Below, piece after piece: positions 18,062 through 25,669 of a stretch of 41,431 bases of DNA (position 1 is its first letter; each line of letters opens with the position of its first letter). The notes below the pieces were generated by a model, which saw only the letters and a list, made by a program, of their open reading frames with translations, ran no database searches and had not been told where the DNA came from. A program made the translations under genes and the position numbers. The DNA comes from Actinomycetales bacterium. GTDB taxonomy: Bacteria; Actinomycetota; Actinomycetes; Actinomycetales; Microbacteriaceae. Where the stretch lies: NCBI GenBank assembly GCA_015654575.1, contig JAATGR010000264.1, positions 1-41,431 on the forward strand. The letters are read 5' to 3'.

Positions 18062-20892
18062 GCTCCGCGTCCAGCAGACGCGCCCGTGGACGCGCGGAAG
18101 CGGAGGCGCGCCGCTCGCCCTGGCCGCGCTGGCGCACCGATCTGCGCCTGGCGCGCCGCCAACTGCGGCGCACACTGAGCGGAAGCGTGCTCGTCGCCGC
18201 GCTGGTCGCGCTGCCGGTGACCGCGCTCAGCGGGGCGGCGGTGCTCTGGACGAGCGAGCAGCCCACCGCCGCGCAGCAGGCGACACTCCAACTGGGCCAG
18301 GCGCAGTCGTGGGTGAGCCCCGCGGGATGGGGCGCCGGTTCGGGGTCCGAGCAGTACGTCGACCAGCCGAACTCCGTCGTGCCGTCATCGGCGACGGATT
18401 CGGGAACACGCACCTACGTTCCGCTCGATGCCGATGCGGACCCCTCGGCGCCCGGCGGTGTGATCCCGACAGGGGCCACCGTGACGCCGGTGGCGAACGA
18501 CGCGTCCACCGTCGTGGAGACGGCGACCGGTCTCGGGCGGGTGACCGTGACCGTCGGCGACGTCTGGGATCCGCTGTTCACCGGCCGCTATCTCCGCCTC
18601 GACGGCACCGCCCCGGCCGCCCCCGACGAGGCCATGGTCAGCCCGGGCCTGCTCGACCGGCTGGGCGCCCGCATCGGCGACGAGGTCGTGCTGCACGAGG
18701 GCGGTCAGCGCTTCACGATCACCGGCACGCTGCGCCGCGCCGATCAGGATCCCAGCGCGCAGACGCTGTTCCTGCCCCCATCCGCCCTGGATGCGGTCGA
18801 TGCCCAATGGACCGCCTGGTATGTCTCCGACTGGCAGCCGGACCTGGCCGGCCTGCGCGCGCTCAACGACGCCGGGTACATCGCCTACGCGCGCGGTCTG
18901 GTGCTCGATCCCCCCGCGGACGCGCCGGTCGCTTCCCGCGACCAGGCCTCGGGCCTGTTCTGGGGCGCCATGCTGGTCGGCACGATCGCTGCGGTGTTCG
19001 GCGGCTACCTGACGGTGCTGCTGTCCGGAGCGGCCCTGTCGGTGACCGCCCGCCGTCAGCAGCGGACGCTGGCGGTGGCGGCATCCGTCGGCGCGGCGCG
19101 GGGCGACGTCTTCCGGATCGTGCTGCTGCAGGGCAGCTTGCTGGGTCTCGTGGGCGGACTCGCCGGCGCAGCGGCCGGCATCGGCATCGCGGCGACGTTC
19201 CTCGGCGTCACCGACCGCGGCGTGGCAGACTCGATCCTCGCCGGCAACTGGGGGTTCCGGGTGCCGTGGGCGATCGTGGGCGGGATCGTCCTGTTCGCGG
19301 TGCTGTCGGGCACCATCGCCGCGCTCGCGCCGGCTCGCGCGGCCAGCCGCGGCGACACCATCGGCGCCCTCCGCGGCGCCCGTCGACCCGGCCGCGTGCA
19401 TGCCCGGCGGCCGCTCTGGGGGCTGGGTCTGATGATCACGGGTCTCGCCGCGGTCACCGCCGGCGGGATCACCCTCACAAGCGTCGGCCCGAACGATCCG
19501 GACCCCGTCGTTGTCGCCGTGCGCATCGCGGCGCTGTGCGCGATCGTGCTGGGACCGGTGCTGCTGCAGATCGGGGTGATCCTGGCCGGGCACTGGCTGC
19601 TCACGGTCGTCTCCCGGCTGCTGTCGCGGTTCGGACTCGCCGCACGCCTGGCCAGCCGGGATGCGGCGGCCAACCCCTCCCGGGTCGTACCGGCCTTCGC
19701 CGCGATCGCCGCCTGCGTGTTCCTGGCCGCCTTCGCGTTGAGCGCGACGGCGATCTCCGCCGCAGCGGTGACCCGGAACTACACCTCGTCCACCCCGATC
19801 GGCACCGTATCGGTCTCGATGTGGAACGCCGACCCCGCGGATCCCTCCGCCATGGTCCCGCTCGCGCAGGACCTCCTGTCGCCGACCGCTCCACGGGCGA
19901 CGGCGCTCCTCTATGCACCGAGCTATGCCTCCTACGATCCGGACACCGGAGCGATAACGACCCCCGATGCTCCGGCCTTCCGCGCCGCCAGGGCAACGGC
20001 GCACGCCGGCTGCACCGACCCAACGTGCGAAGGCGCATTCTTGCAGGCCAGCGGTTCGATCATGGTCGTCGATCCGGATCAGGCCGCCACCGCGCTGGGT
20101 GTCGCCGCGGACGACCCCGCGCTCGACATCCTGCGCAACGGCGGCGCGATCGTGACAGACCCCGACTATCTGTTCGACGATGGCACCGCCGTCATCGCCC
20201 AGTGGCGTGCCGACGATCTCGACCACCTCTACGACACTTCGCGCGCGCAGGCAGCCGTCGCGCCGGTCACCACGCTCCGCATCCCTGCGACCGTCGACGA
20301 GTTGACGACCACCTTGAGCTATCAGCTCCTGATCTCTCCAGCCACGGCCGAAACGCTCGGGATCGTGGCGGTGCCGACCCAGCTCATCGCCGCCTACGAT
20401 CAGCTGCCGGGGCAGGATGTGCTCGACCGGATGCAGGCGAATGCGGACGTGATCGGCGGCACCGCGTCCGGAATGAGCGTCTGGGCGGAGCGAGGCCCGG
20501 CCGCCGTCGATCCGTGGCTGTGGCTGACCGTGGCGGCGGCCACGATCCTCGTGATCGGCGCGAGCGCCGTGTGCCTCGGACTCGCGCGCTTCGAACGACG
20601 GCCCGACGACGCGACCCTCTCGGCGATCGGCGGACGACGCGCACTGCGTCGGCGCGTCAACGCCTGGCAGGCGCTCGTGATCGTCGGCATCGGCTCGGTC
20701 AGCGGCGCCGCGGTGGGGACGCTTCCCATGTACGGGATCGTCATGGGCACCTCCGACGATCTCCACGCCGCGGACACCCCGTGGCCGTGGCTGGCAGGTG
20801 TGGCGCTCGCGCTGCCGATCGCGATCGCCGCCGTGGCGTGGCTCGTGTCGCCGCGCCGGCCCGACCTGACCCGCCGCACCGTCATCGCCTGA
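18058..20892 (+). CDS. Large FtsX-domain ABC permease
   Basis: A 944-residue permease with an Arg-rich cytoplasmic N-terminus and a first helix near residues 42-64. An extracytoplasmic domain (about 65-300) precedes one FtsX unit (about 300-430, with the VTARRQQRTLAVAASVGAA coupling segment). More helices follow near 450-570, then a second extracytoplasmic domain (about 580-815) and a final FtsX unit (about 820-935). This duplicated plan resembles Gram-positive FtsX permeases that expel or sense antimicrobial peptides and lipids. No adaptor is dedicated to it. It is the last gene of the operon. Confidence 0.9.
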   Translation: MSSASSRRARGRAEAEARRSPWPRWRTDLRLARRQLRRTLSGSVLVAALVALPVTALSGAAVLWTSEQPTAAQQATLQLGQAQSWVSPAGWGAGSGSEQYVDQPNSVVPSSATDSGTRTYVPLDADADPSAPGGVIPTGATVTPVANDASTVVETATGLGRVTVTVGDVWDPLFTGRYLRLDGTAPAAPDEAMVSPGLLDRLGARIGDEVVLHEGGQRFTITGTLRRADQDPSAQTLFLPPSALDAVDAQWTAWYVSDWQPDLAGLRALNDAGYIAYARGLVLDPPADAPVASRDQASGLFWGAMLVGTIAAVFGGYLTVLLSGAALSVTARRQQRTLAVAASVGAARGDVFRIVLLQGSLLGLVGGLAGAAAGIGIAATFLGVTDRGVADSILAGNWGFRVPWAIVGGIVLFAVLSGTIAALAPARAASRGDTIGALRGARRPGRVHARRPLWGLGLMITGLAAVTAGGITLTSVGPNDPDPVVVAVRIAALCAIVLGPVLLQIGVILAGHWLLTVVSRLLSRFGLAARLASRDAAANPSRVVPAFAAIAACVFLAAFALSATAISAAAVTRNYTSSTPIGTVSVSMWNADPADPSAMVPLAQDLLSPTAPRATALLYAPSYASYDPDTGAITTPDAPAFRAARATAHAGCTDPTCEGAFLQASGSIMVVDPDQAATALGVAADDPALDILRNGGAIVTDPDYLFDDGTAVIAQWRADDLDHLYDTSRAQAAVAPVTTLRIPATVDELTTTLSYQLLISPATAETLGIVAVPTQLIAAYDQLPGQDVLDRMQANADVIGGTASGMSVWAERGPAAVDPWLWLTVAAATILVIGASAVCLGLARFERRPDDATLSAIGGRRALRRRVNAWQALVIVGIGSVSGAAVGTLPMYGIVMGTSDDLHAADTPWPWLAGVALALPIAIAAVAWLVSPRRPDLTRRTVIA

Positions 20893-20953
20893 TCCCGCGA
20901 TCTCGCCCCTCTGTCACTTCGTCCCCGCCCCGCGTCTCCCTCCGGTCTTCGCT

Positions 20954-21009
20954 GAGTGTCCACGACACGCGGATACGATCAGGTCCGCATCGGCGTGTCG
21001 TGGACACTC
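20954..21009. repeat. Perfect 17-bp inverted repeat, 22-bp loop
   Basis: Left arm GAGTGTCCACGACACGC (20954-20970) and right arm GCGTGTCGTGGACACTC (20993-21009) are exact reverse complements. An alternative inner stem GCGGA / TCCGC (20969-20973 and 20984-20988) is possible. It lies between the efflux operon and the TPM-like gene. No T-tract follows. It resembles a dispersed palindromic element more than a plain terminator. Confidence 0.7.
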
Positions 21010-21045
21010 GACGGAGCGTCGGGCGTGCCGGGCCGGTCGGGATAC

Positions 21046-21062
21046 GCGTGTTGCGGACACTC
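21046..21062 (+). repeat. Degenerate third copy of the 17-bp repeat arm
   Basis: GCGTGTTGCGGACACTC matches the right arm at 20993-21009 in 15 of 17 positions (differences at positions 7 and 9), in direct orientation. Confidence 0.6.
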
Positions 21063-21105
21063 GGAGGATCTTCGGGGCGCGCGGCCGAGACACAGGCGAC
21101 CCGCA

Positions 21106-21111
21106 TAGGAT
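21106..21111 (+). promoter_or_regulatory. -10 element of the TPM-like gene, leaderless type
   Basis: TAGGAT, 6 nt before the ATG at 21118. Confidence 0.6.
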
Positions 21112-21117
21112 TGCCGC

Positions 21118-22431
21118 ATGGCAGGACTGTGGGGCAAGCGCAAGCGTGAGCAGCAGGCGCAGCTCGCCGCGGCGGATGCCGATCTCGCCCAGCGCGCGCA
21201 GGCGGCGCTCGTCGCCGCGGACGAGCGGATCCGCTCCACCTCACAGGAACTGGCCTTCGCCGAGGCTGAGCTGGGGACCGCCGCGACAGCTCCCGTGACG
21301 GAAGCACTCGGCTCGGTAAGGACGCATCTGGCCGAGGCGTTCACGCTGCACCAGCTGAACCACGACGAGATCCCGGACACTCCGGAGGAGCTTCGCACGC
21401 GCAACGCCCGCATCGTGCAGCTGTGCGAATGGGCGCAAGACCTCCTCGACGAACGCACCACGGCACTCGCGGAGCGGATCGCGAAGGTCCGGCGCGCACC
21501 CGAGGTGCTTGCCGGGGTTCGCACGGATGCGAAAAGCCTGCGCACCCGCATCCCCACTGCCGCCGAGATCGTCACCCGCCTGTCCGGCCGATACGCCGAC
21601 AGCGCACTGCGCCAGATCTCGAACGTGCCGGCCGAAGTCGACCAGGTGCTCTCCTTCGCCGAGCACAGCGCGGACGTCTCCGAGCGACGGCGGGAAGCCG
21701 GACGCGGCGACGAGGCGAACCTCGCCCTGGAGGCGGCGACCGAGTCGGTGCGCCGTGCGACCTCGATGCTGGACGCCGTCGAGGACTTCGAGATCGAGGC
21801 GCTCCGCGCCGAATCGACACTGGCGGATGTCGTGGCCGATTCCCGCGCCGATCTGGTGGCCCTGCGGGACGCCCCGCGCACACCCGCGGTGATGGACGCC
21901 GCGACCCGCTTGGATCAGGCGCTCGCGCAGGTTCCGGCAGCCGGGATCCTGACCGATCCTTTCGCCGAGCTGTCGCGCCTGCGGGAGGCGAACACCGCAC
22001 TGGACGCCGCGGTCGCAGCCGCTCGCGCACGGGCCGAGCGGCCGCTGCCGAGCGCGCAGCAGGTGCATCTGGCGGTCGACGACGCCGATCACCAGATCGC
22101 GGTGGCACGAGGGCTCATCGACGGTCATCGCTGCTGGATCGGCGCGGACGCCCGCACCCGACTCGCGGAGGCCCAGCGCACCCGTGGCGAGATCGACGCT
22201 CTTCCGGCGGATGAGGAGTCGCGGGAGCCCGCGCTGACGATGGCCCGTCGCGCCGGCGAGCTCGCCCGTCAGGCGGTGCAGCTCGCCCAGCAGGACATCG
22301 ACTCCGCCCGCCCGAGAGGCGGGGACTGGGGCGGCGGCGGACGACGCGGCGGACCGGGCGGCGGCGACATCATGGGCGGCCTGATCGGCGGCGCGATCCT
22401 CGGCGGTCTGCTCGGCGACATGTTCGACTGA
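21118..22431 (+). CDS. Coiled-coil protein resembling the C-terminal half of TPM-family proteins
   Basis: A 437-residue, almost entirely helical protein. It resembles, from memory, the cytoplasmic coiled-coil half of actinobacterial TPM-domain (YgcG-like) membrane proteins, such as the APVTEALGSVRTHLAEAFTLHQ and IPDTPEELRTRNARIVQLCE segments. The signal peptide, TPM domain and transmembrane helix that normally come first are absent. It ends in a Gly-rich stretch (GGDWGGGGRRGG) and a short hydrophobic GGLIGGAILGGLLGD tail that may touch the membrane. The start MAGLWGKRKRE follows a leaderless -10 by 6 nt, so the short form is probably the real gene. Function unknown. Confidence 0.72.
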   Translation: MAGLWGKRKREQQAQLAAADADLAQRAQAALVAADERIRSTSQELAFAEAELGTAATAPVTEALGSVRTHLAEAFTLHQLNHDEIPDTPEELRTRNARIVQLCEWAQDLLDERTTALAERIAKVRRAPEVLAGVRTDAKSLRTRIPTAAEIVTRLSGRYADSALRQISNVPAEVDQVLSFAEHSADVSERRREAGRGDEANLALEAATESVRRATSMLDAVEDFEIEALRAESTLADVVADSRADLVALRDAPRTPAVMDAATRLDQALAQVPAAGILTDPFAELSRLREANTALDAAVAAARARAERPLPSAQQVHLAVDDADHQIAVARGLIDGHRCWIGADARTRLAEAQRTRGEIDALPADEESREPALTMARRAGELARQAVQLAQQDIDSARPRGGDWGGGGRRGGPGGGDIMGGLIGGAILGGLLGDMFD

Positions 22432-22432
22432 C

Positions 22433-22455
22433 CCCCGCGCAAGCGACCGGCGGGG
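22433..22455. terminator. Hairpin between convergent genes
   Basis: CCCCGC (22433-22438) and GCGGGG (22450-22455) with an 11-nt loop fill the 24-bp gap between the stops of the TPM-like gene and hpf. It can form on both strands, fitting a bidirectional terminator, though without T-tracts. Confidence 0.4.
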
Positions 22456-23115
22456 CTAGGGGACGAGCTCTGCGGGCTGCGCCTGCGTCGCCAACGCGAT
22501 CACGCCGTAGTCCCAGCCCTTGCGCCGGTAGACGACACTCGGCTGGTCGGTGCGCGCATCGATGAAGAGGAAGAAATCGTGTCCGACCAGTTCCATCCGG
22601 TCCACGGCGTCCTCGACGCTCATCCACTCCGCCTCGAACTTCTTGGTGCGGATCACGACCGGGGTGTATTCCGGCTCCTCCGCATCCACGACGACCGGCA
22701 GCTCCCCGGTCGCGGCGGCCCGCAGCGCCGCGGCGGACGCCGGCTGCACATCGATGCCGGCGAGTTCGCCCGTACCCTTCTCGAAGTGCACCTTCCGCGG
22801 ATGGTTGCGGGCATCCACGCGCTTCTGCTTCGCCCGCCGGATCTGCTCGCACAGCTTCTCGACGGCCTGGTCGAGCGAGACGAACTTGTCGCCGTCGACG
22901 GCCTCGGCCCGGACGAGCGGAAACCCCTTCCCAATGAGGGTCAGCTCCACCGTCGAATCCTCCATATGCCCGTTGTGGTAGGCACGATGGGTGACCTTGA
23001 CATCGAGTTGCTCCGCGCGTGGCGCGATGTTCTCGATACGGGCGGACTTCTCTTCGACCACGGTGCGGAACCGATCGGTGATCCCGACTCCCACGCCGAC
23101 GATGCTGGTGTCCAT
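22456..23115 (-). CDS. hpf: Long-form ribosome hibernation promoting factor
   Basis: A 219-residue long HPF. The N-terminal S30AE domain (about 1-110) binds the 30S decoding region, with VKVTHRAYHNGHMEDSTVELTL and basic RRAKQKRVDARNHPRK. After a linker, the C-terminal dimerisation domain (about 160-219) has VIRTKKFEAEWMSVEDAVDRMELVGHDFFLFIDA, which drives 100S ribosome formation in resting cells. A strong AGGAGGT lies 5 nt before the ATG at 23115, fixing that start over an upstream in-frame ATG at 23205. It lies downstream of the ComF gene, as in M. tuberculosis (Rv3241c-Rv3242c), but here it is not next to secA. Confidence 0.95.
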   Translation of the reverse strand: MDTSIVGVGVGITDRFRTVVEEKSARIENIAPRAEQLDVKVTHRAYHNGHMEDSTVELTLIGKGFPLVRAEAVDGDKFVSLDQAVEKLCEQIRRAKQKRVDARNHPRKVHFEKGTGELAGIDVQPASAAALRAAATGELPVVVDAEEPEYTPVVIRTKKFEAEWMSVEDAVDRMELVGHDFFLFIDARTDQPSVVYRRKGWDYGVIALATQAQPAELVP

Positions 23116-23201
23116 CTTTGACCTCCTGTCCGGTCCGCCCCGGTCCAGGGCAGACGTTGTCGCCTCGGTGCCCCCACCGTAGCCCGCCGGATACCCCGCT
23201 G

Positions 23202-23879
23202 TCACGGGTCCCGCAACATCGGCGCAGGAAGTCCTCCGAGCCGCAGCGTCGTGGCCGCGACCGTCGCCGCCACGACGCTGCGGGCACCCGCCGCGCGCAG
23301 TGCGCGCGCCGCCTCAGCGAGGGTGGATCCGGTCGTGACCACGTCATCCACGACGACCACGCATCCCCCGGCGGCCCCCGGCAGCGCCGCGAGCCCGCCC
23401 GCCACGTTGCGGACGCGTTCTGCCCGCCCCAGACCTCGTTGGTCCCCCGGTTCGCGCACGGTCACCAGCAGTCGTGATGCCGGGAGTCCGGCCCGCCGCA
23501 GCAGCAGGTCGACGACGCGATAGCCCCGCCGGCGCATCGCCCGTCGCGACGACGGCACCGGGACGTACACGACGGGTTCTGCGGACGCGGATGCCGCGGC
23601 CGCGGCCCGCAGGGCGGCGCCCAGCGGTCCGGCCAGGCCGGTCCGACCGTCCTCTTTGAGTGCCCGCAGCACGCGCGCGGTGACGCCCTCGTAGGCGAGG
23701 GCGCTGTTCACCGTCACCCCGCCGAGGGCCGTCACGGCGAACGGACGCGGCGCCAGCCGTGCCCGGCACGTCTCGCACAGCGTGGTATCGGGCGCGCCGC
23801 ATCCGGCGCAATCGACGGGAAGCAGGAACGCCGCTGCGTCGGCGACGGCCTCGCGCCACGACGGGATCTTCGCATCCAT
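23202..23879 (-). CDS. ComF-family phosphoribosyltransferase-like protein
   Basis: A 225-residue ComF protein. A short four-cysteine zinc motif (CAGCGAPDTTLCETC, about residues 24-38) precedes a phosphoribosyltransferase-type domain with the PRPP loop VVVVDDVVTTGSTL (about 185-198) and the YVPVPSSRRAMRRRGY segment. ComF proteins are linked to DNA uptake in naturally competent bacteria; no other competence genes occur here. I chose ATG 23879 (MDAKIP), which has GAGG 8 nt upstream, over longer in-frame starts that enter the intergenic region. Confidence 0.88.
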   Translation of the reverse strand: MDAKIPSWREAVADAAAFLLPVDCAGCGAPDTTLCETCRARLAPRPFAVTALGGVTVNSALAYEGVTARVLRALKEDGRTGLAGPLGAALRAAAAASASAEPVVYVPVPSSRRAMRRRGYRVVDLLLRRAGLPASRLLVTVREPGDQRGLGRAERVRNVAGGLAALPGAAGGCVVVVDDVVTTGSTLAEAARALRAAGARSVVAATVAATTLRLGGLPAPMLRDP

Positions 23880-23977
23880 CGCAGCATCCTCACGGCTAGC
23901 ACGGAACCACGGGGATATCTCACCACTAGGGGCATCGCCGCCGTGCCGCCTGCTTCCCTGGGGAGGAGAGGACGACG

Positions 23978-25669
23978 TCAGCCGGTGGCGGTGCCTTGCT
24001 GAATCGCGAGCACCGACACCCCGGTCGCGGTCTGCACCCAGGTCGACGAGCGCCGCACGTACAGCGATCCGTCCGCGGTGAGCAGGCGGGCACTGTCCGC
24101 CACGTTCGAGCCCGCCACCGAGACCGGCGTGCCCGGAACCGAGAGGGTGTCGGCCGCTCCGCCCACGGGCGCATCGACGAAGGTGTTGGCGGTGCCCACG
24201 GAGATCACACCCACCGAGGAGTCGTCGAGCCAACCGACGGCGATACCGCCGGAGGGGAGCTGCGCCAGCACCTCCGGCTCGCCCAGGGCGGTGGCGACGC
24301 CTTGGGTGTCACGGATCACCCCGGCCACCGCGAGCACAGTGTTCGCGCCGTATGAGAGCACCGCCGCCATCCTCGTTCCGTCCCGGGAGATCTGCATCGA
24401 GCTGATGCGGGTCGCTCCCGCCCAGGCCCCGGTGATGCGGGTGGAGACGCCCGCATTGGCCACCATCACCTCGGACGGCGACGACGACGGAACCGACCAG
24501 ACCGAACCGAACGGGTCCAGGGTGGGCGCAATGAGGTCGGCCCTGGCATCGACGACGGTGGACACGCCGTCCGCACTGACGCGGATCGCCTGCCCGCCGG
24601 CGAGCACCGCGGCGGACTGCAGGTCGGCTGCAGTCTCGATCGCGGTGGGAGAGAGCGCCACGATCGCATCCGACAGACCCGCCACGGTGGTCAGCGCACC
24701 GGACGAGAGGAAGCCGAACCCGGACGTGCTGAGCACGAGCGGCCCACGGGTGGCATCGACCTTGGTCGAGGCGGTCGTCACCGTCGTTGCGTTCAGCACC
24801 GTGCCGTCCACGAGCATCTGCACACTGGTCACCCCCGCCGTGGCCAGGCTCGCCGCCAGCTGGGTCTGCATCCGGTTCAACGTCTGGTCGTCCAGTGTGA
24901 GCGCCTGTTCACTCAACTCCGCCTGCGCGACGCCGTCGTCCACCGGCACCGCCGGGGTCAGCGTCACGCTGCTCGGGAAGGCAGATGCCACCGATTCCGC
25001 GAGCCACGTCGCGGGTTCGCCGTTCACCAGCGCGGTCGCGATGCGTCCGGCGGCGTTCAGCGTCGGGAACCAGCGCACATCGGGCACCAGGTAGGTCCAG
25101 GTCGGGTCGAAGTACATGACCTCGTACGAGTGGAACACGTTGGAGAACAGGTCTTCGTCCATGACGAGCCCGGCAGGCGCCTCGACGATGCGCCACTGGC
25201 CGTCGTCCTGCTGGGCCAGCCGGTAGGTCAACGGCGTGGTCCCGCCGTCGGTCGCGGTGTACGTCCCTGCGGAGTCGACCGTCGCGACCGGGGTGACCTG
25301 CAGCGTGACGGTGCCGTCGTCGGCGACCGTGTACTGGCGGTCGGCGAGCACGTCGACCACGACGCTCGCCTGCGGATTCCAGCTCGAGCGGTAGTCCACG
25401 GCGAGGAAGGATCGGGCCACGGCCCAGGATCCGTCCGCGGCGCTCCCCTCGGGGCTGGACGCCGCGGTGATGAAGCCGTCCACGATCTGTTCGGGCGAGG
25501 CGCCCTCCTGCGGTTCGACCGGCCGGTAGTCGAAGGACGGCTCGTCGTCGTCGCTCGTCGCCGATCCCCCCGCCTGCACGGAGCCGGAGGTCGGCAAGCC
25601 CGCGCACCCGGCCAGGGAGAGCACCAGGGTCGCGCCGAGGAGCAGGATCAGCAGCCGTCTGAGCATCAT
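23978..25669 (-). CDS. lpqB: Lipoprotein LpqB, MtrAB-associated
   Basis: A 563-residue exported lipoprotein. It has a lipoprotein signal peptide with lipobox LAGC (Cys22) and a GerMN-like domain (about 180-320). A C-terminal beta-propeller-like region follows (repeated strands such as MQISRDGTRMAAVLSYG and GGIAVGWLDDSSVGVISV). LpqB binds the extracellular part of MtrB and modulates MtrA phosphorylation and cell-wall homeostasis. The ATG at 25669 overlaps the mtrB stop (ATGA); an adjacent ATG at 25666 is also possible. Length and order match mtrA-mtrB-lpqB in other Actinobacteria. Confidence 0.94.
   Translation of the reverse strand: MMLRRLLILLLGATLVLSLAGCAGLPTSGSVQAGGSATSDDDEPSFDYRPVEPQEGASPEQIVDGFITAASSPEGSAADGSWAVARSFLAVDYRSSWNPQASVVVDVLADRQYTVADDGTVTLQVTPVATVDSAGTYTATDGGTTPLTYRLAQQDDGQWRIVEAPAGLVMDEDLFSNVFHSYEVMYFDPTWTYLVPDVRWFPTLNAAGRIATALVNGEPATWLAESVASAFPSSVTLTPAVPVDDGVAQAELSEQALTLDDQTLNRMQTQLAASLATAGVTSVQMLVDGTVLNATTVTTASTKVDATRGPLVLSTSGFGFLSSGALTTVAGLSDAIVALSPTAIETAADLQSAAVLAGGQAIRVSADGVSTVVDARADLIAPTLDPFGSVWSVPSSSPSEVMVANAGVSTRITGAWAGATRISSMQISRDGTRMAAVLSYGANTVLAVAGVIRDTQGVATALGEPEVLAQLPSGGIAVGWLDDSSVGVISVGTANTFVDAPVGGAADTLSVPGTPVSVAGSNVADSARLLTADGSLYVRRSSTWVQTATGVSVLAIQQGTATG

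Noticed and set aside
18385..20766. 793-codon minus-strand frame antisense to the large permease
   Set aside because: Arg/Gly/His-rich shadow without hydrophobic or domain pattern; the plus strand encodes a clear FtsX permease.
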